Shown piece after piece: positions 39,939-47,292 of a DNA stretch of 47,816 bases. Under the pieces are notes generated by a model, which did no database searches, was not told the DNA's origin, and worked only from the letters and a program-made list of their open reading frames with translations. The stretch comes from a virus: positions 1 to 47,816 of IMG/VR virus record IMGVR_UViG_3300042887_002926; one strand, given 5' to 3'. Made by a program: the position numbers and the translations under genes. Position 1 is the stretch's first letter, and each line of letters begins with the position of its first letter.

Positions 39939-40310
39939 ATGGCATCTACTACCTTTTCTGGCCCAGTTACTTCGACCAATGGTTTCATCGGCGCTGTGAC
40001 GGGCAATGTGACTGGCGACATTTTCGCTACCAACCAAGCTTTGTCTGGTGCGGGCGCGGTGAATGTGACTGATATGCTCACCAGCCTGACGACCACCGGC
40101 GCTGCGCAAGCATTGACGCTGGCCAACGGCACGCTAGGCCAAATCAAGATCATCAGCCACGTTGTGGATGGCGGCTCGGCAGTTCTGACGCCAACCACCA
40201 AGATTGGCTTTACGACCATCACGTTCACCGCTGTTGGTGACAGCGCGATGTTGATTTACACCGCGTCTGGTTGGGACATCGTAGCTTTGAACGGCGCTGT
40301 CGCGGCCTGA
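39939..40310 (+). CDS. Small beta-rich virion protein
   Basis: 123 residues, GAGAGG upstream. FSGPVTSTNGFIGAVTGNV then LANGTLGQIKIISHVVDGGS and TTITFTAVGDSAMLIYT follow a repeated-strand pattern I recognise from small structural proteins of aquatic phages (head fibre or decoration trimers). A Gly/Thr composition without charge clusters. It lies between capsid and neck genes. Role inferred from style and place. Confidence 0.65.
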   Translation: MASTTFSGPVTSTNGFIGAVTGNVTGDIFATNQALSGAGAVNVTDMLTSLTTTGAAQALTLANGTLGQIKIISHVVDGGSAVLTPTTKIGFTTITFTAVGDSAMLIYTASGWDIVALNGAVAA

Positions 40311-40323
40311 TTAGGAGGTCGTT

Positions 40324-40734
40324 ATGGCTGATGCCGTCTCTTCACAAACGATTCTTGACGGTGAGCGACTGTTCATCGGCAAGTTCACCAACATCTCGGA
40401 CGGAACCGGGGAGACGGCTGTCGTCAAGATTGACGTCTCCACTCTTTCTCCGAACGCCAACGGCAACGCTTGCAACGGCGTCAAAATCAACCGTTTGTGG
40501 TATACCACGCATGGCATGGAAGTTCGCATTTTGTTTGATGCGACAACTGACACATTCGCGTGGATGATCCCACAGAACAATAGTTATTTTATGGATTTCT
40601 CGTCTTTTGGTGGGTTGCCTAGCAATGCGGGCGCGGGCGTCACAGGCGACATTTCGTTCACCACAGTAGACGCTTCTAACGGCGACATGTACACCATCGT
40701 CATAGAAGGCATAAAAACTTACGCTACGAGTTGA
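40324..40734 (+). CDS. Beta-rich virion protein
   Basis: 136 residues, TAGGAGG seven bases ahead. ERLFIGKFTNISDGTGETAVV, VKINRLWYTTHGMEVRIL and DATTDTFAWMIPQNNSYFMD then SFGGLPSNAGAG and GDMYTIVIEGIKTY read as a beta-sandwich head or tail accessory of aquatic phages. No catalytic residues. It follows the other small beta protein with a 13-base gap, suggesting a joint surface role. Confidence 0.6.
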   Translation: MADAVSSQTILDGERLFIGKFTNISDGTGETAVVKIDVSTLSPNANGNACNGVKINRLWYTTHGMEVRILFDATTDTFAWMIPQNNSYFMDFSSFGGLPSNAGAGVTGDISFTTVDASNGDMYTIVIEGIKTYATS

Positions 40735-40737
40735 GCG

Positions 40738-40986
40738 ATGGAATTGATGCTTTGGAATTTGGTTCTTTCTTTCGCGATCAGCATCTTGGGTTGGGTGTTG
40801 AGGGAAAAGTCTGCAGAGCTCAACCGCGTCACCATCTTGCTGAATAGAACGCGCGAAGAGATAGCGAAAGAGTACGTAACAAAAGTTGAAGTGCATGCAG
40901 ACATCAACCGTGTCATGAATCGGCTAGAGGTGTTGGACGCAAAGCTCGACCGGCTCATTGAAAGCAACCGCGTAAGAGGAGTTTAG
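40738..40986 (+). CDS. Small membrane-anchored coiled-coil protein (XhlA-like)
   Basis: 82 residues. One N-terminal membrane segment (LWNLVLSFAISILGWVL) leads to charged coiled coil (EEIAKEYVTKVEVHADINRV, LEVLDAKLDRLIES). The layout recalls hemolysin XhlA and other holin-associated phage proteins but with the membrane segment at the opposite end. Start has only a weak ribosome site (TTGAG) and sits three bases after the preceding stop, so translation coupling is likely. A lysis link is speculative as no endolysin is visible. Confidence 0.55.
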   Translation: MELMLWNLVLSFAISILGWVLREKSAELNRVTILLNRTREEIAKEYVTKVEVHADINRVMNRLEVLDAKLDRLIESNRVRGV

Positions 40987-40988
40987 CT

Positions 40989-41495
40989 ATGGGCAAGTCA
41001 CTGAAGTACGTCAAAGACTTCGATTTTTCCAGCGCAGGCAAGACGGTTGGGTATTGCGGCGGCGGGATGGCCAAAAAAGGCTATGCCGAAGGCGGCAAAA
41101 TGCGCCCAGCGGTCTCTGCGATGGCCAAAAAAGAAATAATGGCCACGCCAACAATGCAAAAACGCGAAGTTGTTCAGCGGGAAAGCGTCAAAGCGCCTAC
41201 TGCGCCTGAAGGAATGTTGCGTGATACGTCTTCTTTGGGCATAAAAGGCAACAAAAACCCCGGAATCGCACGCCGTCGCATGCCGGTGGCTCCGAAAGAG
41301 CCAATGATTGCGCCATATAAAGAGGGTGGCGCTGTTCCAAAAGCGGGCGCGAAGAAAATTCCGAAGGTCATGCACGAATTCAAGGCGGGCGAACTGCATT
41401 CTGGCAGCAAAACTGGTCCGGTAGTCAAAAGCCGCGAGCAAGCATTGGCGATTGCGTTGAGCGAAGCTCGTGCAGCAGGCAAAAAGAAAAAGTGA
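40989..41495 (+). CDS. DUF6496-containing protein with GG motifs
   Basis: 168 residues, AGAGGAG upstream. N-terminal half basic and disordered with GYAEGGKMRP and YKEGGAVPK. The last 45 residues, KVMHEFKAGELHSGS then TGPVVKSREQALAIALSEAR, are the DUF6496 domain, small and helical, common in phages and seen in bacterial genomes. A highly basic KKKK end. It starts two bases after the gene before it. Nucleic-acid binding is suggested by charge; no function is established to my knowledge. Confidence 0.72.
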   Translation: MGKSLKYVKDFDFSSAGKTVGYCGGGMAKKGYAEGGKMRPAVSAMAKKEIMATPTMQKREVVQRESVKAPTAPEGMLRDTSSLGIKGNKNPGIARRRMPVAPKEPMIAPYKEGGAVPKAGAKKIPKVMHEFKAGELHSGSKTGPVVKSREQALAIALSEARAAGKKKK

Positions 41496-41516
41496 GTTGT
41501 CATAAACAGACAACTC
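41494..41516 (+). other. Perfect 8-bp hairpin overlapping a promoter -35 region
   Basis: GAGTTGTC (41494-41501) pairs with GACAACTC (41509-41516) around ATAAACA. No T-run follows. The dyad covers the -35 box and spacer of the promoter at 41497-41525, so it may be an operator or a chance dyad. Confidence 0.4.
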
Positions 41517-41525
41517 AAGCATAAT
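41497..41525 (+). promoter_or_regulatory. Sigma-70-like promoter ahead of the neck/tail-fibre module
   Basis: TTGTCA (41497-41502; 5 of 6 to TTGACA), a 17-base spacer and CATAAT (41520-41525; 5 of 6) give the best sigma-70 match in the window, in the 83-base gap before the adaptor gene. Transcription would begin near 41532. Confidence 0.65.
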
Positions 41526-41578
41526 TGGGTCAATCGGGCAGGCTGCCAACAGCCGCCATGTGACTGAATGGAGTTAGC

Positions 41579-42559
41579 ATGGCGTATTCAGGGAACATCG
41601 GCGGCACAACAACCAATGCACTGAAGGTGGTGGATCACGCCTTCCGGCGTTGCCGTCTTCCTGCGCAAGCCATCACTGCAGAAATGCAGTCGTACGCGCT
41701 GGAATCCTTGCGGTTCATGCTCAATGAGCTCGCCAACATTAAGACGCCCAGCTGGTGCATTCAGAAGTTGATTCTTCCGATGTATCAGAATCAACCGCTC
41801 GTCACGTTGCCTGAGGGCACGGTTGAAATCCTCAACTTGAATTACCGTGTGTTGCAGTTGTTGGATGGCACAACAACGACCACGTCCACAAGTTACACCG
41901 TCAACTTCACAACTCAAACGACCGTCGACACCGTAGGAATAAAATGGAGCGCGGCGGCTGTGCCTGTGACGTTCCAAGTGAGCACGAATGGCACTGTTTG
42001 GACGACTGTTGGCACTTCGAGCGAGACCGCTGCCGCTGGGGAAATAACTTGGACAGACATTTCGGGCGCGCTGCCATACAACTATTTCCGCATCACGGCT
42101 ACGAGCACGTTGAGTTATAGCGCGATCACGCTCGGAAATTTGCCGCAAGAAATTCCGTTGGGGCAGTTGAACCGTGACAGCTACGTGAATCAGTCTAACA
42201 AAGTTTTTCCGGGCCGCCCGAGCAACTACTATTTCCAGCGTGACCTGCCGCAGCCAGTTGTTTATTTGTGGCCTGCACCGTTTTCCGCAGCTGAAGCTGC
42301 ACAATTGATCCTCTGGCGGCATCGCCAGATCATGGACACAGAAAACTTGCAACAAGAAGTCGAAATGCCAGACCGTTGGCAAGAAGCCATCATCAACGGG
42401 CTCGCCGCTCGCATGGCCGCTGAAACACCTGCGGTGGACGCGCAGCTGATTCCGATGCTGGAACAAAAAGCATTGATCAGCCAACAGCGCGCGTGGGATG
42501 GTGACAATGATGGTTCGCCGATTCAGATCAACCCCGGCATAGGCGTTTACACAAAGTGA
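41579..42559 (+). CDS. Head-tail adaptor (P22 gp4-like) with inserted beta domain
   Basis: 326 residues, TGGAG upstream. The helical adaptor core is split: residues about 1-75 (ALKVVDHAFRRCRLPAQAIT, LESLRFMLNELANIK) and about 220-326 (PVVYLWPAPFSAAE, LILWRHRQIMD, RWQEAIINGLAARMA), a pattern seen in P22 gp4-type tail accessory factors that extend the portal. In between, about residues 95-185 form a separate beta domain (SYTVNFTTQTTVDTVGIKW, VTFQVSTNGTVWTTVG, NYFRITATSTL) resembling a discoidin/F5-F8C carbohydrate-binding sandwich. Good adaptor call; the inserted domain is inference. Confidence 0.7.
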   Translation: MAYSGNIGGTTTNALKVVDHAFRRCRLPAQAITAEMQSYALESLRFMLNELANIKTPSWCIQKLILPMYQNQPLVTLPEGTVEILNLNYRVLQLLDGTTTTTSTSYTVNFTTQTTVDTVGIKWSAAAVPVTFQVSTNGTVWTTVGTSSETAAAGEITWTDISGALPYNYFRITATSTLSYSAITLGNLPQEIPLGQLNRDSYVNQSNKVFPGRPSNYYFQRDLPQPVVYLWPAPFSAAEAAQLILWRHRQIMDTENLQQEVEMPDRWQEAIINGLAARMAAETPAVDAQLIPMLEQKALISQQRAWDGDNDGSPIQINPGIGVYTK

Positions 42560-42864
42560 GCAGCGGCAAGTTCCTCGACCCATCTGGCCAGCCGACCTAT
42601 GGCATTGGCATTTGTGGTCGTTGCTCGCGCAAGATGTTGTTGGCTGATTTGTCGCCCGACCCGAACTATCCAGGCTTGATGGTTTGTGAAGCTGACCGCG
42701 ATGAATACGATCCATACCGTCTCGCGCCGCGCCGCCCGGATCAAATTGTGCTCCCGTTTGTGCGCCCAGACACACCGATCAACACTCGGCCCGCTGGCTT
42801 GATCCAAGAGCAGGGCAATGAGTTCATCATCACAGAAGATGGTGACGGATATTTGGAGCTATAA
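42556..42864 (+). CDS. Small metal-binding neck/tail protein
   Basis: 102 residues from GTG in a GTGA overlap. CGRC near residue 20 with a later MVCEADRDEYDPYRLAP gives a partial zinc-ribbon layout (three Cys seen; the fourth ligand may be Asp or missing). I recall a similar C-x2-C...C-x2-C family next to neck genes in many phages; here the last pair is reduced to one Cys. The end is acidic (ITEDGDGYLEL). Probably a tail or neck accessory; the missing Cys makes metal binding uncertain. Confidence 0.6.
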   Translation: MSSGKFLDPSGQPTYGIGICGRCSRKMLLADLSPDPNYPGLMVCEADRDEYDPYRLAPRRPDQIVLPFVRPDTPINTRPAGLIQEQGNEFIITEDGDGYLEL

Positions 42865-45147
42865 ATGTCAGACGTACCCAGCAACCTGATACCGACCAGA
42901 GTCACGCAGTTGCCTGTCGCGCCGGTGGCCGACGAGAACTCGCTGATGATGATTGTTTATCAGGGCAACAACTACCAAATACGTGTTGGTGATTTGTTGT
43001 CTGTGGCTGGTGTGCCTACCACTCGGCAAGTGATTGCCGGCACCGGCATGACCGGCGGCGGTCAGTTGAGTTCTAACGTCACATTGAGCATTGCGCCCGG
43101 CGGCGTGGGTTCTACGCAACTGGCAAGCTCTGGCGTGACGCCGGGAGTTTATGGCACGTCGACAGACATCCCTGTATTGACGGTGGACGCCACAGGCCGC
43201 GTCACCGCCGCAACAACCATAGCAGCCACCATCAGCGGGTATGTTCCTGACAGCCGCCAAGTCATCGCTGGCACAGGGTTGAATGGCGGCGGGATGCTTT
43301 CCACAAACGTCACGCTTAACGCAAACTTGAGCAGCGCAACGCCGCAATCAGGATTCCAAAGCGGTTCGGCAGGCGTTTCAACAGACATCTCTCGTGCTGA
43401 CCACAAACACCCAGCGGTCAATCTTGCGGTTGACGACGAAGTTGACGGCATTTTGGGGCTGGGGAATGGTGGTACAGCGCGGTCTATTGTGCCAGATGAA
43501 GGTGCGATCATCTGGTGCGGCGCGGATGGTTTATACGTTGGCCCTGTGGGTACGGCTGGCCAAGTTCTTGTTTCCAACGGCACAGGCGAATACACTTGGG
43601 GTTCTGCGCTTTTGGTCGTGGACCAACCCGCCAACGTCATTTACGCAGGCCCAGCGAGCGGGCCTGTCGGCCCGACAAGTTTCCGAGCGATGGTGGTTGA
43701 TGATTTGCCTGCTTCTGGAGCCTCTGCTGGGACTTATGGTTCTCAAGCTGTCGTTCCTGTTTTTTCGGTCAATGCAAAAGGCCAAATTACTTCTGCGACC
43801 AACACAACGATCAACGCTGTAACGCTCACCACAGGTTCGATTTCAACTGCGCCGAGCAATGGCACAGACATCGTCAATAAGAATTACGCCGACTCAATCG
43901 CGACAGGGATCAATTTCCATCAAGCTTGTCGTTTGGCTTCTGCTGCTGCGTTGCCTTCTTGCACTTACGACAACGGGTCGTCTGGGGTTGGAGCCACGCT
44001 CACCGCAACGGCGAATGGTGCTCTTTCAGTCGACAGCACATTGGTTGTGATTGCCAACCGGATTTTGATCAAAAATCAAGCGAACACCGCGCACAACGGG
44101 GTGTACGTCGTGACGCAAGTTGGTGACGGCAGCACGCCGTTCATTTTGACTAGGGCAACAGACTTCAACACAGCAGGTTCTGGGGTCAACCAAATTGACG
44201 CCGGTGATTTTTTCCTCATAACAGCAGGAACCGCAAACGCCAACACCTCGTGGGTGCAACAAACGCCGTTGCCGATTACGGTGGGCACGACAGGCATCGT
44301 GTTCAGCCAGTTCGGCGCGGCAGGCGTCACTTATACGGCGGGGACAGGCCTCACGCTCGCTGGCACAGTTTTCAGCATCACCAACACAGCAGTGACTGCA
44401 GCTTCTTATGGCTCTGCATCCTCTGTCGGAACATTCACAGTCAACGCTCAAGGTCAACTCACTCTCGCGGCAGACGCGCCTATCGCCATTTCCGGCAGCC
44501 AAATTACTTCGGGCACTGTTGGTAGCAGCTATATCAGCGGCTCATACACTGGGATCACCGGTGTTGGTACGCTGACTGCAGGCACATGGAACGCCACCAC
44601 GATAGGCGTTGCGTATGGCGGCACTGGGCTGACTTCTTATGCTGCTGGTGATATTGTTTACGCAAGTGGTGCGACGACTATATCGAAACTGGCGTTGGGC
44701 ACTTCAGGGCAGGTGTTGACTGCTGGCGCTTCAGCTCCACAATATGTGGATCAGTCAACTTTGTCTGTGGGATCCGCAACAACAGCTGGGTCGGTGAATA
44801 ACTCTGTCACTTTCAACAACGGTGGGACAGGCGATGTCTCCGGCACGACATTCAATGGGTCGGCTGCTAGAACCATCAGCTACAACACGGTAGGCGCACC
44901 AAGCGTAAGCGGCGCCAACGCCACAGGCACGTGGAATATAAGCATCAGCGGCAATGCCGCGACTGCAACGTCTGCAACGTCTGCCACCACAGCGACGAAT
45001 CTTGCGGGCGGCGCGGCAAGCAACATCCCTTACCAAACTGGTGCAGGCGCGACAACATTCTTGGCCAACGGCACAGCCGGGCAGGTGTTGCTGTCGAACG
45101 GCGCTTCTGCTCCAAGTTGGGGCGGCGTTTCTGGAGGCACATTCTGA
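42865..45147 (+). CDS. Tail fibre-like protein with tandem beta repeats
   Basis: 760 residues, beginning directly after the previous TAA. Almost wholly Gly/Thr/Ser/Ala with strand patterns. An N-terminal segment (TRVTQLPVAPVADENSLMM) is a typical fibre virion-attachment start. Two copies of RQVIAGTG(M/L)xGGGxLSxNVTL lie about 80 residues apart (near residues 52 and 132). Later come DISRADHKHPAV, TGQVLVSNG-like turns and GGTGLTSYAAGDIVYAS, known from trimeric fibres. No chaperone/protease end domain is obvious. It should bind host surface molecules. Firm as a fibre, receptor unknown. Confidence 0.8.
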   Translation: MSDVPSNLIPTRVTQLPVAPVADENSLMMIVYQGNNYQIRVGDLLSVAGVPTTRQVIAGTGMTGGGQLSSNVTLSIAPGGVGSTQLASSGVTPGVYGTSTDIPVLTVDATGRVTAATTIAATISGYVPDSRQVIAGTGLNGGGMLSTNVTLNANLSSATPQSGFQSGSAGVSTDISRADHKHPAVNLAVDDEVDGILGLGNGGTARSIVPDEGAIIWCGADGLYVGPVGTAGQVLVSNGTGEYTWGSALLVVDQPANVIYAGPASGPVGPTSFRAMVVDDLPASGASAGTYGSQAVVPVFSVNAKGQITSATNTTINAVTLTTGSISTAPSNGTDIVNKNYADSIATGINFHQACRLASAAALPSCTYDNGSSGVGATLTATANGALSVDSTLVVIANRILIKNQANTAHNGVYVVTQVGDGSTPFILTRATDFNTAGSGVNQIDAGDFFLITAGTANANTSWVQQTPLPITVGTTGIVFSQFGAAGVTYTAGTGLTLAGTVFSITNTAVTAASYGSASSVGTFTVNAQGQLTLAADAPIAISGSQITSGTVGSSYISGSYTGITGVGTLTAGTWNATTIGVAYGGTGLTSYAAGDIVYASGATTISKLALGTSGQVLTAGASAPQYVDQSTLSVGSATTAGSVNNSVTFNNGGTGDVSGTTFNGSAARTISYNTVGAPSVSGANATGTWNISISGNAATATSATSATTATNLAGGAASNIPYQTGAGATTFLANGTAGQVLLSNGASAPSWGGVSGGTF

Positions 45148-45491
45148 TGCTGGACAAGCTCATCACGCGGGTATTCAAGGTGCGCAACGCCGCGCATTCT
45201 GAACATTGGACGACGAATTCGTTTTCCCAACACGAAGCGCTGGGCGAGTTTTACGAAGACATAATAGGCGCGGTCGACAAATACGTCGAAGCGCACCAAG
45301 GCACCTTTGGGCAGATGAAAAAAGCGCCTGACGGAGTGCCGGACATCGCCGAATTGCTAAGAGACGAGATGTTGTGGTTGATTGAAAACCGGTCGAAAAT
45401 TGCCAAAGATATCCCGGCATTGGAAAATTTGTTGGATGAAATGGCTGCGGTTTACATGAAAACACTTTACAAAATTGAAAATTTGAGGTGA
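45147..45491 (+). CDS. DUF5856-like helical protein
   Basis: 114 residues, TGATG overlap with the fibre gene. Helices with RNAAHSEHWTTNSFSQHEAL then GEFYEDIIGAVDKYVEAHQG and LLDEMAAVYMKTLYKIEN form a four-helix layout with H, E and D positions spaced like a ferritin or Dps relative. This matches the DUF5856 family from phages. H-x-x-H-W, H-x-x-L and E-x-x-x-x-D residues could bind metal. Role unknown: fibre chaperone, virion part or metal protein. Family likely, function open. Confidence 0.7.
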   Translation: MLDKLITRVFKVRNAAHSEHWTTNSFSQHEALGEFYEDIIGAVDKYVEAHQGTFGQMKKAPDGVPDIAELLRDEMLWLIENRSKIAKDIPALENLLDEMAAVYMKTLYKIENLR

Positions 45492-45495
45492 CAAA

Positions 45496-45708
45496 ATGGC
45501 ACAAACAGGCTACACACCAATTCAACTTTATCACAGCACCACACCGGGCGCTGTACCAACGGCGGCGAATCTTCTCCCCGGAGAACTGTCCATCAACATT
45601 GCTGACGGGAAATTGTTTTACGAAAACTCTAGTGGCGTCGTGACGCAATTTTCTGCCGGCATAACCAAAGGCCAGTCCATCGCTTTCGCAATGATCTTCG
45701 GACTATAA
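45496..45708 (+). CDS. Small fibre/tail-associated protein
   Basis: 70 residues, ribosome site GAGG in the end of the gene before. GYTPIQLYHSTTPGAVPTAA then LLPGELSINIADGKLFYENS is a module I know as an N-terminal attachment segment of many phage fibres, here as a stand-alone small protein ending in a hydrophobic SIAFAMIFGL. A C-terminal hydrophobic tail of this type is unusual for a soluble fibre part and may anchor in a neighbour. Probably part of the tail tip. Confidence 0.6.
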   Translation: MAQTGYTPIQLYHSTTPGAVPTAANLLPGELSINIADGKLFYENSSGVVTQFSAGITKGQSIAFAMIFGL

Positions 45709-45718
45709 GGAGTAAATC

Positions 45719-46096
45719 GTGGCAAATCCAAATATTGTTAACGTCGCCGCTATTTATGGCGAAAATTCTAGTGTTTCACTTACGACCACTAGCGCAACCA
45801 GTCTTGTGAGCAATGCCGCATCTAGCGGTAAAGTCTACAAGATCAATACGATCATGGTTGCTAACGTAGATGGTACAAACGCTGCGGACATCACCATCAA
45901 CAAATACAGCGCAGCAGCTTTGGGTGGAACGGCATTCCCGATTGTCTCCACCGTGTCGGTTCCTGCTGATGCGACTCTGATTGTTCTGGACAAGACCACG
46001 GCGATTTATTTAAAAGAGAATGAGTCAATTGGAGCCACTGCGGGGACAGCTAGTGACTTAGTGGTGACAACCTCGTGGGAAGAGATAAATAGTTAA
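45719..46096 (+). CDS. Tail accessory protein of T4-like cyanophage type
   Basis: 125 residues from GTG with AAGGAG upstream. INTIMVANVDGTNAADITIN and VSTVSVPADATLIVLDKTTA then IYLKENESIGATAGTAS follow a beta-rich protein known from marine myovirus and podovirus genomes, often near fibres. Three alternating strands with a D-G-T-N-A-A turn. Likely a virion surface or baseplate-accessory piece. Function not established. Confidence 0.6.
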   Translation: MANPNIVNVAAIYGENSSVSLTTTSATSLVSNAASSGKVYKINTIMVANVDGTNAADITINKYSAAALGGTAFPIVSTVSVPADATLIVLDKTTAIYLKENESIGATAGTASDLVVTTSWEEINS

Positions 46097-46105
46097 GGGG
46101 GCGAT

Positions 46106-47290
46106 ATGCCACTGCGTCCTCCGGCTGGGTTTATCTCAGCTTTTTACAATCCGTTGCAGGTTCCTAATGCGCCTACAGGCGTTAGTGCGTCTGCTGGGGT
46201 AGATGGCGCTGCTACCGTTTCTTTTACCGCTCCCACAAATGTTGGTGGTGGAGCGATTACGGGCTATGGCGCTGCTGCGGTCAAGACTTCTGACGGCACA
46301 ACGATTACTAACACAGGCGCGTCTTCACCAATCACAGTCACAGGACTGACGAACGGCTCTGCTTATACGATGAATGTATGGGCTATTAATAGCTTTGGCC
46401 CAAGCCCGTTTGGTACGAGTGGAAGTGTTACCCCAACTGCATCAAGAGGACTTTTTGGTGGCGGCGGAAATGATAGCAATGTCATCGACTATATAACAAT
46501 AGCAACTACAGGCAACGCCACCGATTTTGGAGATTTATACGTCGGTCGAAGCAGTTTAAGTTCTTGTTCCTCTTCAACAAGAGGAGTTTGGGGCGGCGGG
46601 TTTGTCAATCCCGGAACTTATGAAAATCGAATTGATTATGTGACTATTGCTTCTACGGGAAATGCTGCTGAGTTTGGTAATCTGACGGTAAAAAGAGATT
46701 ATTTAGCAGCATGTTCTTCTTCAACTAGAGGTTTATTTGGCGGCGGATATGACAATACAAATTTCTCTAATGTAATTGATTACATCACAATTGCATCTCT
46801 TAGCAATGCCATTGACTTTGGTGATTTGACTGTAGGTCGTCGCCAATTAGGCTCTTGCTCCTCTCCAACAAGGGGTGTTTGGGGCGGCGGATATAGAGCG
46901 CCATCCGAATATGCAACAATTGATTATGTGACTATCGCATCAACCGGAAACGCCGTTAGTTTTGGAAGTTTAACGGCGGCTAGGTCTTACTTGGCAGGAT
47001 GCTCATCTTCAACTAGGGGTTTATTTGGTGGTGGTTTTGGATCAAATATTATTGACTACATCACTATAGCAACTACCGGTAATGCTACAGATTTTGGCGA
47101 TTTGTCTGGAACTTCTTATGGATTAGCCGCTTGCTCATCTTCTACAAGAGGGGTTTTTGCTGGAGGCTTTACGGTAAACGTAATTGAGTATGTGACTATC
47201 GATACAACTGGGAATTCTTTAGATTTTGGTGATTTAACTGTCGCTAGGGGCGCTTTAGCTGGATGCTCCAACGGTCACGGAGGACTCTAA
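46106..47290 (+). CDS. Adhesin-like protein: fibronectin III domain plus six kelch-like repeats
   Basis: 394 residues. A fibronectin type III domain lies at about 20-110 (APTGVSASAGVDGAATVSF, SPITVTGLTNGSAYTMNVW). Six repeats of 45-49 residues follow, starting near 114, 159, 208, 256, 304 and 349, with the consensus S-S-S-T-R-G-(V/L)-(W/F)-G-G-G...I-D-Y-(I/V)-T-I-A-(T/S)-T-G-N-A-x-(D/E)-F-G-(D/N)-L-T-V-x-R-x-x-L-x-x-C. Repeats of this length predict a beta-propeller. Cys near each repeat end could link blades. The coding DNA is clearly richer in A+T than the rest of the window. Presumably binds host glycans or proteins at the tail tip. Confidence 0.75.
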   Translation: MPLRPPAGFISAFYNPLQVPNAPTGVSASAGVDGAATVSFTAPTNVGGGAITGYGAAAVKTSDGTTITNTGASSPITVTGLTNGSAYTMNVWAINSFGPSPFGTSGSVTPTASRGLFGGGGNDSNVIDYITIATTGNATDFGDLYVGRSSLSSCSSSTRGVWGGGFVNPGTYENRIDYVTIASTGNAAEFGNLTVKRDYLAACSSSTRGLFGGGYDNTNFSNVIDYITIASLSNAIDFGDLTVGRRQLGSCSSPTRGVWGGGYRAPSEYATIDYVTIASTGNAVSFGSLTAARSYLAGCSSSTRGLFGGGFGSNIIDYITIATTGNATDFGDLSGTSYGLAACSSSTRGVFAGGFTVNVIEYVTIDTTGNSLDFGDLTVARGALAGCSNGHGGL

Positions 47291-47292
47291 CT

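Noticed and set aside
41588-42775. 395-codon open frame on the minus strand
   Set aside because: Antisense to the adaptor gene; His/Arg/Cys-rich as expected for a shadow.
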